Shown: piece after piece, positions 44,807 through 53,912 of the stretch | How the letters are laid out: the number at the start of each line of letters is the position of its first letter | Numbering within the stretch: the first letter of the stretch is position 1 | Source: Paenibacillus hamazuiensis | GTDB lineage: Bacteria > Bacillota > Bacilli > Paenibacillales > NBRC-103111 | Length of the DNA: 64,000 nt | Assembly (NCBI RefSeq): GCF_023276405.1 | Contig: NZ_JALRMO010000001.1 | Location: 6,527,501 to 6,591,500, forward strand | Reading direction: 5' to 3' | Position numbers and translations under genes: made by a program | The notes under the pieces: model-generated | Seen by the model: the letters and a program-made list of their open reading frames with translations, nothing else | Database searches by the model: none | What the model was told of the DNA's origin: nothing

Positions 44807-45661
44807 TTATGTGAGCAGCCTCACCGCATACACATCCTTGCAAAATCCGCGAAGTCCGTTGAAAATTCGCGCCACCTTCGACTCCTTGGAAACAAGCCCG
44901 AATACGGTCGGCCCGCTGCCCGACATCAGCACGCCGTCGGCCCCCAGCCGCTGCATAACGTCCTTTAGCTGCCTCACCTCGGGATACAGCTTTATCGTCA
45001 CTTCTTCGAGCACATTGCCCAGGTTTTCGCAAAGCAGCTCGAAGTTTTTTTCACGAATGGCCTGAAGCAGCAGCGCCGTATTGGGATGGTTTTGGATGTC
45101 CCGCGCTACAAGCTTGCCGTATATTTCGGAAGTCGACACATTGATGGCCGGTTTCGCCAGAATGACCCAGCATTGCGGCGGAGAATCGATCGCCTCCAGC
45201 TTTTCCCCGCGCCCGCGGGCCACGGCCGTCCCTCCTGTCACGCAAAAAGGTACGTCCGAGCCGAGTTCTTCCCCCAGCTTCTTCAGCTCCTCGTTTGATA
45301 TATTCAGCCGCCACAGCTTATTCAGACCGCGCAGCGTGGCTGCGGCATCGCTGCTTCCGCCCGCCAGCCCGGCGGCGACCGGTATCTTTTTATCAAGATG
45401 AATGTAAACCCCCTGCTTCACCTCGTACCGGTCTTTGATCAGCTTCGCAGCTTGAAACGCCAAATTTTTCTCGTCCAAAGGTATGTATCCGGCCTGGCTG
45501 GAGATGATGATCGTATCCCGCGGCAGCTCCTGCATCTCGATCCGATCCGCCAGGTCGACCATGGTCATCACCATCTCCACCTCGTGGTAGCCGTCGTCCC
45601 TCTTGTACAGCACGTCGAGCGACAAGTTGATTTTGGCCGGCGCTTTTTCGTATATTTTCAT
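44807..45661 (-). CDS. ispE: 4-diphosphocytidyl-2-C-methyl-D-erythritol kinase
   Basis: IspE is the GHMP kinase of the MEP isoprenoid pathway. From the ATG at 45659-45661 ([24 protein letters not shown] upstream) it is 284 residues. The ATP loop [20 protein letters not shown] is at about residues 90-109 and the C-terminal [14 protein letters not shown] is present. An in-frame extension to 45766 would run into repeat DNA. It lies between sspF and purR, as in Bacillus. Confidence 0.96.
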   Translation of the reverse strand: MKIYEKAPAKINLSLDVLYKRDDGYHEVEMVMTMVDLADRIEMQELPRDTIIISSQAGYIPLDEKNLAFQAAKLIKDRYEVKQGVYIHLDKKIPVAAGLAGGSSDAAATLRGLNKLWRLNISNEELKKLGEELGSDVPFCVTGGTAVARGRGEKLEAIDSPPQCWVILAKPAINVSTSEIYGKLVARDIQNHPNTALLLQAIREKNFELLCENLGNVLEEVTIKLYPEVRQLKDVMQRLGADGVLMSGSGPTVFGLVSKESKVARIFNGLRGFCKDVYAVRLLT

Positions 45662-45748
45662 TCTGCGACCTTCTTTCCAGCAAAAACTTACTTTCTTTAC
45701 TATACCAAATGCCAAAGGCAAATACATCTTTTCGCTGGGGTACGTCCG

Positions 45749-45885
45749 CCCCCTAAATCCCCCCACCGGGGGGACCCCAGGCGCTCGGGCGACCTGGACC
45801 CGCCCGATATGCGCTGCCGCTCGCTTCTAGTTCGCGTTTGTCCGGCATGGATTTTACTTGCATAAAATCCTATGCCGCCACGCTC
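45749..45885. repeat. Composite intergenic repeat, copy 4 (modules A-B)
   Basis: Upstream of ispE the sequence CCCCCTAAATCCCCCC and GGGGGGACCCCAGGCGCTCGG (module A) runs into GACCTGGACCCGCCCG, TCTAGTTCGCGTTTGTCCGG and a short hairpin, CATGGATTTT paired with AAAATCCTATG (module B, 45791-45882). It is the shortest copy; C and D are missing. The remaining intergenic DNA from 45662 to 45748 and 45886 to 45962 shows no other feature. Confidence 0.8.
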
Positions 45886-45962
45886 CACTCCTCCATCAAA
45901 GCAACTTCCCAGCATCCATCAGAGCACTCGCTTCGTTAGAGCCAGCCCGCATCCTGCGAACG

Positions 45963-45991
45963 GAAAAAAGACTAAAGCGCTATGCTTTAGC
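45963..45991 (-). terminator. Terminator of sspF
   Basis: The stem 45972-45978 with 45984-45990 (CTAAAGC/GCTTTAG) is followed by TCTTTTTT on the minus strand, just after the sspF stop. Confidence 0.82.
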
Positions 45992-46009
45992 CTAAAACGT
46001 GCAGTCCGG

Positions 46010-46372
46010 TTAAATCCTCGGGTACTGGGGCTGAGGTTGGGTTTGACCGTTGTAAAGAGCGGTTTGCCGGGAATAACCCTGCTGTCCTGCAGGTTGGCGG
46101 GCGACATAGCCGCCTTGCTGCGGAGATTGCTGAGCGGCGGCGCCGTACGGGGTCTGGGTCGATTGAAAGCCGCCCGCAGGGGTCTGCTGGCCATATTGCT
46201 GCTTCGCCGCTTGCTCGGCGATTTGAATCGCCCGCTTAACCATGTTTCCGGCGTCCTTCGTGCGAATGCCGCCCCAGCCGTCTTTTTGAATCGTATCGTA
46301 AAATCCCAAGTCTTTCGCCAGCTCATATTTAAAGCTTTCCGACATTACGCCGCGTCTGTTTCTGCGTCCCAT
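46010..46372 (-). CDS. sspF: SspF-type small acid-soluble spore protein with Gln/Pro-rich extension
   Basis: The N-terminal ~60 residues match SspF, a DNA-associated spore protein: [20 protein letters not shown], then [20 protein letters not shown] and [15 protein letters not shown]. The Bacillus protein ends there at about 61 residues. Here the frame continues for another ~55 residues rich in Gln, Gly, Pro and Tyr ([11 protein letters not shown] ... QPQPQYPRI). The ATG at 46370-46372 follows GGAGG. Terminators flank it on both sides, so it is transcribed alone, probably in the forespore. The tail's role is unknown. Confidence 0.92.
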   Translation of the reverse strand: MGRRNRRGVMSESFKYELAKDLGFYDTIQKDGWGGIRTKDAGNMVKRAIQIAEQAAKQQYGQQTPAGGFQSTQTPYGAAAQQSPQQGGYVARQPAGQQGYSRQTALYNGQTQPQPQYPRI

Positions 46373-46469
46373 CGTGGGTAATCCTCCTTTAGTCGAATTG
46401 GTGTTAGTATGTGAAAAACCGTTTTTTTGCATACGATTCGGGTGCAAGGGAAGGCTACTCCGGAAATTA

Positions 46470-46500
46470 GAAAACGGCCCGCCTGGTCGGGGGCCGTTTG
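46470..46500 (-). terminator. Terminator of veg
   Basis: AAACGGCCC and GGGCCGTTT form a 9-bp stem (46473-46499 region) ending in TTTTC on the minus strand, right after the veg stop. Confidence 0.82.
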
Positions 46501-46503
46501 ACA

Positions 46504-46779
46504 TCAGTGTTGAATATACGTAATACGGAGTTGTCCGTCGTCATTCACTACGGTAACTTCCACGGATTCCGTCAAAATGTCAGCATAGCTGTAAGAGACT
46601 CGCTTGAACGCGTTTTGCTCTTGATCCAGCTTTACAATAAAAACCGAAGGGTAGGTTTCCTCCAAAACACCGGAACGTTCGATCGTCTTTCGGCGACCAC
46701 CATTCGCTCGCAACATAATCTTCTGTCCGACATGAGGTTCCAAACTGCGTTTGATTTCCAACAGCGCATTTTTTGCCAT
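46504..46779 (-). CDS. veg: Veg protein
   Basis: Veg is a small, abundantly transcribed protein linked in Bacillus to biofilm formation and spore outgrowth. The 91-residue protein has the family core [20 protein letters not shown] then [20 protein letters not shown], ending [12 protein letters not shown]. Two strong sigma-A promoters stand in tandem upstream, as for Bacillus veg. It has its own terminator. Confidence 0.95.
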   Translation of the reverse strand: MAKNALLEIKRSLEPHVGQKIMLRANGGRRKTIERSGVLEETYPSVFIVKLDQEQNAFKRVSYSYADILTESVEVTVVNDDGQLRITYIQH

Positions 46780-46806
46780 TGTCCACTACCACCTCTTTCC
46801 TTGTTA

Positions 46807-46877
46807 ATTATAACCCAATAGAGGTAGTATGTCAAACAAAGACAAATATTATAGCAGCATGACAAACTGGATGTCAA
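46807..46877 (-). promoter_or_regulatory. Tandem sigma-A promoters of veg
   Basis: The proximal promoter has TTGACA (46830-46835) and TATAAT (46807-46812) 17 bp apart, a perfect consensus. A second has TTGACA (46872-46877) and TATAAT (46848-46853) 18 bp apart. Bacillus veg also has two promoters. Confidence 0.9.
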
Positions 46878-46978
46878 TGCCCTTTTTGCCTATAATGGCG
46901 CTATTTTTCATCAACACCCCTTATTTTCGTTCACAAAAAATTCACAAAATTCAAAATCGCTTATTTTTCACAAAAGAA

Positions 46979-47001
46979 AAACGCCTTTACGGCGTTTGAA
47001 A
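46979..47001 (-). terminator. Terminator of yabG
   Basis: AAACGCC/GGCGTTT with a 5-nt loop is followed by TTTTC on the minus strand after the yabG stop. Confidence 0.75.
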
Positions 47002-47002
47002 A

Positions 47003-47869
47003 TTACGCATAATACGGACTTTTGGGCAAGCCGATTCGGTGGCTTCCTCTCGATTCGATGCCGCCCAGCCCTTCCAGGCCGCTGCTGGTGAGGCTGATAA
47101 CGTCCCTGATGTTAACCGTTTCTTTTACCGACGTATACGCAACTTTCGCGGCTATACATAGCGGATCCAGCGCATGAATGAGCACTCTGGCGGGAGAGCT
47201 GGCAAAGTTGGCGCCCGCTTGAAGCAGCGCTTCAAAATGCGATTGGCAGGCGCCTGCGACGACCGTCAGCGTGTCGCGGTTTTTCTCATATTGGCGGGCC
47301 ACTTTCACCGCATTGACGAAGTTGTGGGAGTTTTTGTAGCTGCTCAGATTGCCCACATCGTTTCTGCGGTGCTTGAGAATGCCGTCATGTCCTGTAATGA
47401 CGACGATATCGGGATTCGTTTGCGGGAGCAGACGGTACAGCGCCTCGGCCATACCCGCTTCGGGCACATAATATCCTTCCGCCGGAACCTTGAGCTCGCC
47501 GTACAGGCTCAAGCTCTTCCGCAAATACATCGGATCCCCGTCCAAATGAAGCACCTTCCCGGGGAGCTCGAAGTAAGACGGCACGCTCCCTTGACTGATC
47601 GCTCCGGGGTTTGGGACTTCCCGGTTTACCTCCGCGATTTGCGATTTAAGCCGCTGCATCGCTTTGTTCATCTCCGGATGATTGGATAAATAATAAGGGA
47701 TGAGCTCCTGTCCCGAGGCTACCTCCAGATCGGCAACCGGCGAATCGGCGAGAAGCCGGTAATCGACGCCTCTCAGGATCGCATGGGTAGAGCGGAACTC
47801 CTGTATTTTAAACAGCACATCCCCGCCGTAAGACTTTCGGATGACAAGATCTCCTTGCTTCATGGCCAT
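47003..47869 (-). CDS. yabG: Sporulation-specific protease YabG
   Basis: YabG is a cysteine protease of the mother cell that processes spore coat proteins. The 288-residue protein starts MAMKQGDLVIRKSYGGDVLF, has VVITGHDG at about residue 145 and a VVAGACQSHFEALLQAGANF block with the likely active-site Cys-His pair. The ATG at 47869 lies 5 bases after GGAGG; the ATG two codons later is equally possible. A sigma-K-like promoter overlaps the upstream region. Confidence 0.93.
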   Translation of the reverse strand: MAMKQGDLVIRKSYGGDVLFKIQEFRSTHAILRGVDYRLLADSPVADLEVASGQELIPYYLSNHPEMNKAMQRLKSQIAEVNREVPNPGAISQGSVPSYFELPGKVLHLDGDPMYLRKSLSLYGELKVPAEGYYVPEAGMAEALYRLLPQTNPDIVVITGHDGILKHRRNDVGNLSSYKNSHNFVNAVKVARQYEKNRDTLTVVAGACQSHFEALLQAGANFASSPARVLIHALDPLCIAAKVAYTSVKETVNIRDVISLTSSGLEGLGGIESRGSHRIGLPKSPYYA

Positions 47870-47883
47870 ATCGCCTCCTCGTC

Positions 47884-47911
47884 TATCTTATGGCGAGGGT
47901 GGGCGTTTGGT
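47884..47911 (-). promoter_or_regulatory. Candidate sigma-K promoter of yabG
   Basis: CATAAGATA (47884-47892) fits the sigma-K -10 CATANNNTA exactly, with ACC (47909-47911) 16 bp upstream. Bacillus yabG is sigma-K dependent. The very short leader this implies is a weak point. Confidence 0.4.
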
Positions 47912-47938
47912 GAGGGAAATTACTCCTATATCCCGGGT

Positions 47939-48847
<909 letters not shown>

Positions 48848-49393
48848 TTACTCAAATTGGTCCAATACCCGGCGCATCGCGTCCGCAAACTCTTCTTTCG
48901 TAATCTGGAACATCCGGCACCGTTTGAAAAACTGCTTCCCGTTGCAGTACCCGATGCCGAGCAGCTTGCCGGCTTCCAGCCTTCTGGCCGCCGCCTGGGG
49001 GTGAACGATCAGCCCCGCGTCGATCAGGTCGCTCCAGCTGATTTCCGTGCCGCCCGCTTCATAATCGGTCCGTACGTGCGAGAGGGCATACCGGATCGCT
49101 TCAGGCGAGGCGTTTTCCACCCCGATGTCGCCGTTCTTCTCCGCCTGCTCCTGCGGCAGGAAAGCATGCTTGCATCCCGGCACCTTGGCCGTTATGATCT
49201 TGCGGATCCGTTCGCCCGCATGATCCGGGTCTGTAAACACGATGACTCCCCTGCGCTGCTGAGCCAGCCGAATCCTTTGGATGACGTCCTTATTGATCGC
49301 CGATCCGCCGGTTTCGATCGTTTCCGCCTCCACGGCCCGCCGAATGGCCGCCGTATCGTCCTTACCCTCCACAACAATGATTTCCTTGATCAT
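48848..49393 (-). CDS. rnmV: Ribonuclease M5
   Basis: RNase M5 matures 5S rRNA together with ribosomal protein uL18. The 181-residue protein has the Toprim motifs VVEGKDDTAAIRRA at the start and VIVFTDPDHAGERIRKII. The C-terminal half contains VENASPEAI and KLLGIGYCNGKQFFKR. It lies between yabE and rsmA, as in Bacillus. No 5S gene is visible in the window. Confidence 0.95.
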   Translation of the reverse strand: MIKEIIVVEGKDDTAAIRRAVEAETIETGGSAINKDVIQRIRLAQQRRGVIVFTDPDHAGERIRKIITAKVPGCKHAFLPQEQAEKNGDIGVENASPEAIRYALSHVRTDYEAGGTEISWSDLIDAGLIVHPQAAARRLEAGKLLGIGYCNGKQFFKRCRMFQITKEEFADAMRRVLDQFE

Positions 49394-49498
49394 AACCCAT
49401 GCTCGTCCTCTCCTGCAAAGCGAAAAAGAAGAGGCGCTCAGCCTCTTCCCGACTTCTCGTTATCTATATGCATCAGTATACCCCAAATCCGGCAGCCG

Positions 49499-50629
49499 TT
49501 AATCTGCGGTCGGCTTCTTCGGACCGATGATATACACGGTATATCCGCGTTTAGTTCCAAATTTTGTCGCGTAATCGGCGCTATCGAAGTAAACGTCGAT
49601 GATGTTCCCCTTTACTGCGCTGCCGATATCTTCTGCTCTGCGGAAACCGAGACCTTCGATATACACCCACCATCCAAGAGGAATGACCTTCGGGTCTACG
49701 GCGATAGTACGCCCTTCCGTCACGCGGGTCCCCGTCGAGGTGAGCCCGTATTGCGGATGATTGGCACTTTTGCCACCTGCACTTGCCGTGTAGGCGGTCA
49801 ACGTCATGTTTTTGACAATTTGCTTATATCCAAATGTAACCCCGCTTTTCGTCACTTCGTCCATATTGGGAGAAGAAGCGGATAAGGCAATAACCGGATT
49901 TTTCGTGCCGACGGCCACCACTTTATTGACGCTTTCGGATTGTACTTCTTCTTTGACAATTTCCTCGGAAACAAGTTTGCCGTCTTCGTACACCTTTTCT
50001 TTCGTCTTCAGGACGACGCCTTCCTGGCCTTCCTGAACGGTCTGCTCTTTGCCCTTGAGCAGTTGGGCATCATTCTTTTTAACCACTTCGTAAGGGATCG
50101 TTTCGGTAAAATCCTCGGTTTCTTTCTTCACACGCACCACTTGAATGGCTGCATTGTCCGCAAGCGCGGTGTCGGCGGCAGGAATCACTTTATCCAGCTC
50201 CCCAACGGAAATATTCAAATCCTTCAGCGCGCTCTCTACCGTTTGCCCCGTCGTATATACCGTCTTCGTTTCCCCATCCGCCGTAAGCTGAACGGGCTTC
50301 GTATGGTCGATGACGATCCGGTCTCCGTTTTTGAGACTTGCCGTAAGCGGAACGGAAATGCGGTCGTGTTCCCCGACCTGGATATTTTGTTCATCCAGCA
50401 GCCGGCTCAGTTCCCATTGTCTTGTCTGGACAACGGATTCTTGGCCGTTAACAACCACGGTAACCCGCTTGATTGCGGTCCCGTATAACAACATCATGAA
50501 CATGAAAGTCATAGCGATCGAAAATGCCGCTACAATGAGAATCGATCTCATGTTTTCATGCTTCCATCGCAATGCGAAGGACATGCTGGATGATCGTCTT
50601 ACATGGGTTTCCGTTTGGATTGAGCCCAC
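49499..50629 (-). CDS. yabE: YabE-type cell-wall protein (DUF348 / G5 / 3D domains)
   Basis: This 376-residue surface protein resembles Rpf-like muralytic enzymes. A membrane segment (about residues 27-49) anchors it. Two or more DUF348 repeats, a G5 domain (ETIPYEVVKKNDAQLLKGKE) and a C-terminal 3D domain follow, with GLTSTGTRVTEGRTIAVDP and the aspartate of DVYFDSADYA. The 3D fold is found in lytic transglycosylases. The GTG start follows AAGGAGG. A c-di-AMP riboswitch and terminator lie upstream, so c-di-AMP should shut it off. Confidence 0.92.
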   Translation of the reverse strand: MGSIQTETHVRRSSSMSFALRWKHENMRSILIVAAFSIAMTFMFMMLLYGTAIKRVTVVVNGQESVVQTRQWELSRLLDEQNIQVGEHDRISVPLTASLKNGDRIVIDHTKPVQLTADGETKTVYTTGQTVESALKDLNISVGELDKVIPAADTALADNAAIQVVRVKKETEDFTETIPYEVVKKNDAQLLKGKEQTVQEGQEGVVLKTKEKVYEDGKLVSEEIVKEEVQSESVNKVVAVGTKNPVIALSASSPNMDEVTKSGVTFGYKQIVKNMTLTAYTASAGGKSANHPQYGLTSTGTRVTEGRTIAVDPKVIPLGWWVYIEGLGFRRAEDIGSAVKGNIIDVYFDSADYATKFGTKRGYTVYIIGPKKPTAD

Positions 50630-50848
50630 TTGTTCGGTCCTCCTTCAAAGCCCCGCCACCCGAGTGTAACGCATGATTTCATCTGACGCGACTATGGAAA
50701 TTTGTTTTGCATTTTGTGAATAATTTAACTGAATTTCCCGCAGCAACTCGTGTACGCTTGGGATAACTGCAGCCGCCACCTCCTTGGCGTCCGCCCTTTA
50801 GAAAGGCATGGACAAAATACCCTCTCAATCGTATAGCCAAAAATGGCA

Positions 50849-50888
50849 ACAAAAAAGCCACAGGAAAGAGGACTCTTCCCGTGACTTT
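50849..50888 (-). terminator. Riboswitch expression-platform terminator
   Basis: A long hairpin (about 13 bp with some wobble) followed by TTTTTT on the minus strand lies between the riboswitch and yabE. It is in position to be the switch-controlled terminator. Confidence 0.8.
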
Positions 50889-50924
50889 GAAATTGCAAGC
50901 AAATTCAAACAGACACGACAATCG

Positions 50925-51080
50925 TTACCTCTCTCGTTACGCTTACGAGGTTAGCTGACGGATTCGGGCGTGAGAGTCGCCCTACCCAAAGCATTGAGGA
51001 ATGCTCAGGATTCACCCCAAAAAAATGAACCGGCTTGCCGCCGATTGGTTCCCCCGTTTCCCACTTGGAAACTCAGCGTT
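50925..51080 (-). promoter_or_regulatory. ydaO/yuaA c-di-AMP riboswitch
   Basis: On the minus strand the conserved blocks of this class are clear: CGGGGGAACCAATCGGCGGC, GGGGTGAATCC, GTAGGGCGACTCTC, CCCGAATCCGTCAGCTAACC and TCGTAAGCG. Closing pairing GCTGA/TCAGC joins the ends. The class senses c-di-AMP and usually turns off cell-wall hydrolases and K+ transporters. The downstream gene is of the first kind. Edges are approximate. Confidence 0.92.
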
Positions 51081-51121
51081 CTGGAAAAATGGTAAATGGT
51101 AATTTGGTTTTGTTATTGTGT

Positions 51122-51150
51122 AGTTTACGCCGTATCGCCGGAACTGTAAA
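51122..51150 (-). promoter_or_regulatory. Promoter of the riboswitch-yabE transcript
   Basis: TTTACA (51145-51150) and TAAACT (51122-51127) are 17 bp apart on the minus strand, placing the start about 35 bp before the riboswitch. The rest of the gap up to tatD (51151-51318) shows nothing recognised. Confidence 0.65.
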
Positions 51151-51318
51151 GCATACAAACTCGGCAAATCAAGGCGTATTTTTGGAAAATTAGATCATTT
51201 TCAGCCAATTGATCGAATATAATCCACTTTTTTCTGGCGTTAACCCCACAAATACTCATTATTTCTCCGTATATCTCAATTGCGAACAAAAAAGGGCACC
51301 CTTTACCCACACAAAAAC

Positions 51319-52086
51319 TTAACGAATCCCGAATAATGTAATGGCGTTTACCGTGGTAACGTGAGCCAAATTTTCCAGCGGAATGCCCTTAATTTCGGCA
51401 GCGGCTTCGGCAACCAAACGCACATAACCGGTCTCGTTGCGCTTTCCTCGAAAAGGATGCGGAGTCAAATACGGGGCATCCGTCTCGATGAGCAATCGGT
51501 CCATCGGCACCTGGGCGAGCACTTCTTTTGGCTGTTTGGCATTTTTGTATGTAATCGGCCCGCCGAACGAAATGTAGAAGTTCATATCGAGGCATTGCTT
51601 GGCCGTTTCCCAACTGCCCGAGAAGCAGTGCATCACTCCTCCGACTTCGGAGGCCTTCTCTTCCTGCAGGATTTTTACGATGTCCTGATGAGCGTCCCGG
51701 TTATGTATGACGATCGGCTTGCCTACCTTGCGGGCAAGCCGAATTTGTTCGCGAAACACCCGATGCTGTACGTCTTTGGGAGACGTGTCCCAATAATAAT
51801 CAAGACCGATCTCGCCGATCGCCACCACCTTGGGATGGCTGCAAAGCGATTCGATCCAGGCAAGATCTTCCTCCGTCATATCGACCGCATCGGTCGGGTG
51901 CCACCCGACGGTCGAATAGATGAATTCGTATTGTTCGGCGAGCTGAATGGAGGAAGGGATCGTTTCCCGATTAAATCCGACATTAACGATTCGACTTATT
52001 CCGTTCTGAATCGCCCGCTCGATGACCTCTTGTCGATCTTCATCGAATTGGCGGGCGTTCAGATGTGTATGCGTGTCGATGAGCAT
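51319..52086 (-). CDS. tatD: TatD-family metal-dependent DNase
   Basis: TatD-type proteins are metal-dependent 3' exonucleases with a role in DNA repair. The 255-residue TIM-barrel protein shows the metal-binding start MLIDTHTHLNARQFDEDR, AIGEIGLDYYWD, HNRDAHQDIVKIL, MHCFSGSWETA and LIETDAPYLTP. All expected ligands are present. In Bacillus yabD follows metS; here no metS is next to it, and an HD-domain gene takes the place. Confidence 0.94.
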   Translation of the reverse strand: MLIDTHTHLNARQFDEDRQEVIERAIQNGISRIVNVGFNRETIPSSIQLAEQYEFIYSTVGWHPTDAVDMTEEDLAWIESLCSHPKVVAIGEIGLDYYWDTSPKDVQHRVFREQIRLARKVGKPIVIHNRDAHQDIVKILQEEKASEVGGVMHCFSGSWETAKQCLDMNFYISFGGPITYKNAKQPKEVLAQVPMDRLLIETDAPYLTPHPFRGKRNETGYVRLVAEAAAEIKGIPLENLAHVTTVNAITLFGIR

Positions 52087-52154
52087 GCGGTTCTCCTTTT
52101 TTTTCTATTATAATGTTTAGCGCTAATTTGGTTCTCCTTTACTTAAACGAAGTC

Positions 52155-53438
52155 TCATTCCGGATCGAACAGCTTATGCAATTCGCGGGGAATCAGATCG
52201 GTGTGCCGCTCCGCCAGCTCGGCCGGATAGTACAAATGATATTTGCCCAGTTGAATGCCGCTGATGGACCGGACAATTTCCGACTTGCGGGAAATTTCCG
52301 TCAGAACGTCGCGTTGATCGAGCAGCAGTATCGGCAATTTTTCGTCATTTTCGCCGGGACGGTACACATCATACGACATGTCGGAAGGAAAATCAATTTC
52401 CAGGTAAAACGCCGGATCTATGCCGTGTTCCTGCATGTTTGTCCGAAGCTGCTCCATCAGCCCGGTGTCAACCCGGTCCATCGTCACATATTTGAACAGG
52501 TCGCGCTCCAGAAAGCGCCGGCTCAGGTCCGCCAGCACGCCGTCATCTTCGAGGGTCCATTGCATCAGGACAGTCTGCATCAGCGCTTCATCCAGCAAAA
52601 TATAATCCTGCAAGGTAAGCGCACCCTGGAACAGGCAAAGCAGAGGCCGCACCATAAATTGAAATCTGTACCCTTCTTCATACAGCTGTTTGGCTCTTTG
52701 GAAAATTTTGTTCAATATAATTTCGGCGCTGCGCGTTACCGGATGAAAATACACCTGCCAGTACATTTGATATCTGGACATCAGGTAGTCCTCAACCGCA
52801 TGCATGCCGCTTTCCTTGACGACGATGTGTCCCTTGTAAGGGCGCAGAACTCGCAAAATGCGCTCAAGATCAAAGGTGCCGTAATTGACGCCGGTAAAAT
52901 AGGCATCTCTCAGCAAATAATCCATACGGTCCGCATCCAGTTGGCTTGAGACAAGGCTGACGACGATTTCCTGCCGGTACGTTTTCGCTATCACTCCGGC
53001 TACCTGCTGCGGGAACGTCGGCGATACCCGCTTGAGCACTTCGTTCACTTCGGTATCCCCGAGAACGATCCGGCAGGACCATTCCTCGTGGTGGGTACCG
53101 AACGTGCGTTCAATGGAATGGGAAAACGGACCGTGCCCGACATCGTGAAGAAGCGCCGCGCACAAGCAGAGCAGCCGCTCTTCCTTCGGCCAGTCTTCAT
53201 ATTGGTTTCTTTCGAACTGGGAGATGATTTTTCTCGTTACTTCATATACGCCGAGCGAATGGGAAAACCGGCTGTGCTCCGCTCCATGGAAAGTAAGAAA
53301 GCAAGTGCCGAGCTGGCGGATGCGGCGAAGCCTTTGAAACTCTTTCGTATTGATGAGATCCCAGATCGTTTCGTCCTGCACATAAATGTATTTATGCACA
53401 GGGTCTTTAAACACTTTTTCTTCCTTGAGCAAAGTCAC
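52155..53438 (-). CDS. HD-domain phosphohydrolase (YwfO-like)
   Basis: This 427-residue protein belongs to the HD superfamily, probably the dNTP triphosphohydrolase branch related to SAMHD1. Metal ligands occur in HGAEHSRFSHSLGV and LLHDVGHGPFSHS. It also has QLDADRMDYLLRDA and an FTGVNYGTFDLER segment. The GTG start at 53436-53438 follows GAGGTGATC. It sits between tatD and abrB, where Bacillus has metS. Its substrate is unproven; a dNTP or other phosphate ester is likely. Confidence 0.88.
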   Translation of the reverse strand: MTLLKEEKVFKDPVHKYIYVQDETIWDLINTKEFQRLRRIRQLGTCFLTFHGAEHSRFSHSLGVYEVTRKIISQFERNQYEDWPKEERLLCLCAALLHDVGHGPFSHSIERTFGTHHEEWSCRIVLGDTEVNEVLKRVSPTFPQQVAGVIAKTYRQEIVVSLVSSQLDADRMDYLLRDAYFTGVNYGTFDLERILRVLRPYKGHIVVKESGMHAVEDYLMSRYQMYWQVYFHPVTRSAEIILNKIFQRAKQLYEEGYRFQFMVRPLLCLFQGALTLQDYILLDEALMQTVLMQWTLEDDGVLADLSRRFLERDLFKYVTMDRVDTGLMEQLRTNMQEHGIDPAFYLEIDFPSDMSYDVYRPGENDEKLPILLLDQRDVLTEISRKSEIVRSISGIQLGKYHLYYPAELAERHTDLIPRELHKLFDPE

Positions 53439-53565
53439 GGTTCGATCACCTCGTCCAGCTGGATTGCCAGCGAATTAGCAGATCTTGTCTCTTTTTACTA
53501 AGCATACGCTAAATTTATCGGAAACGAAACCCATATCCGAGCCCTATCCCGGATTATCGTGGCAT

Positions 53566-53608
53566 TTCGACAAATTCGCCTTTGTCTGTCGATGATATTT
53601 TTGTCGAA
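53566..53608. promoter_or_regulatory. Two exact Spo0A boxes in the abrB upstream region
   Basis: TTCGACA (53566-53572, reverse of TGTCGAA) and TGTCGAA (53602-53608) lie in opposite orientation about 240 bp before the abrB promoter. They match the 0A box exactly. Their target gene is not clear. The rest of the 53439-53800 gap shows no gene. Confidence 0.45.
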
Positions 53609-53810
53609 TTATCTTGCTCTACTCTTCCAATTGTGCTATATCTAGAATAGTTGCATTTGCAATTGCGGTTCGTCTACTTTAGAATAAAAGCAAAGGCGCT
53701 TTTGGCAGTTGCCTTGCGGGACAAGGGTTCTCGAAAATATTCCAAAGAACCGCCGCTGTCAATCTTCTCCTCGATTTTGAAAATTTTTATAGAAATGCTT
53801 GAAAAGTAGG

Positions 53811-53861
53811 TTGACACATTTGGGAATGGTTGGTATCATAAGGAATGAGAAATATGTCGAA
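53811..53861 (+). promoter_or_regulatory. abrB promoter and downstream Spo0A box
   Basis: TTGACA (53811-53816) and TATCAT (53834-53839) are 17 bp apart. TGTCGAA, an exact 0A box, sits at 53855-53861, just after the expected start site. In Bacillus, Spo0A represses abrB from the same kind of downstream site. Confidence 0.85.
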
Positions 53862-53912
53862 TGTTGACGATTTTATTTCAAGTCATTTAATTATTGGAGA
53901 GGGGATTTATAT

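Noticed and set aside
50679-50921. 80-codon minus-strand frame
   Set aside because: It covers the riboswitch terminator and the yabE leader, has no ribosome site and reads as non-coding.
51125-51310. 61-codon minus-strand frame before the riboswitch
   Set aside because: It covers the candidate yabE promoter, lacks a ribosome site and shows no family features.
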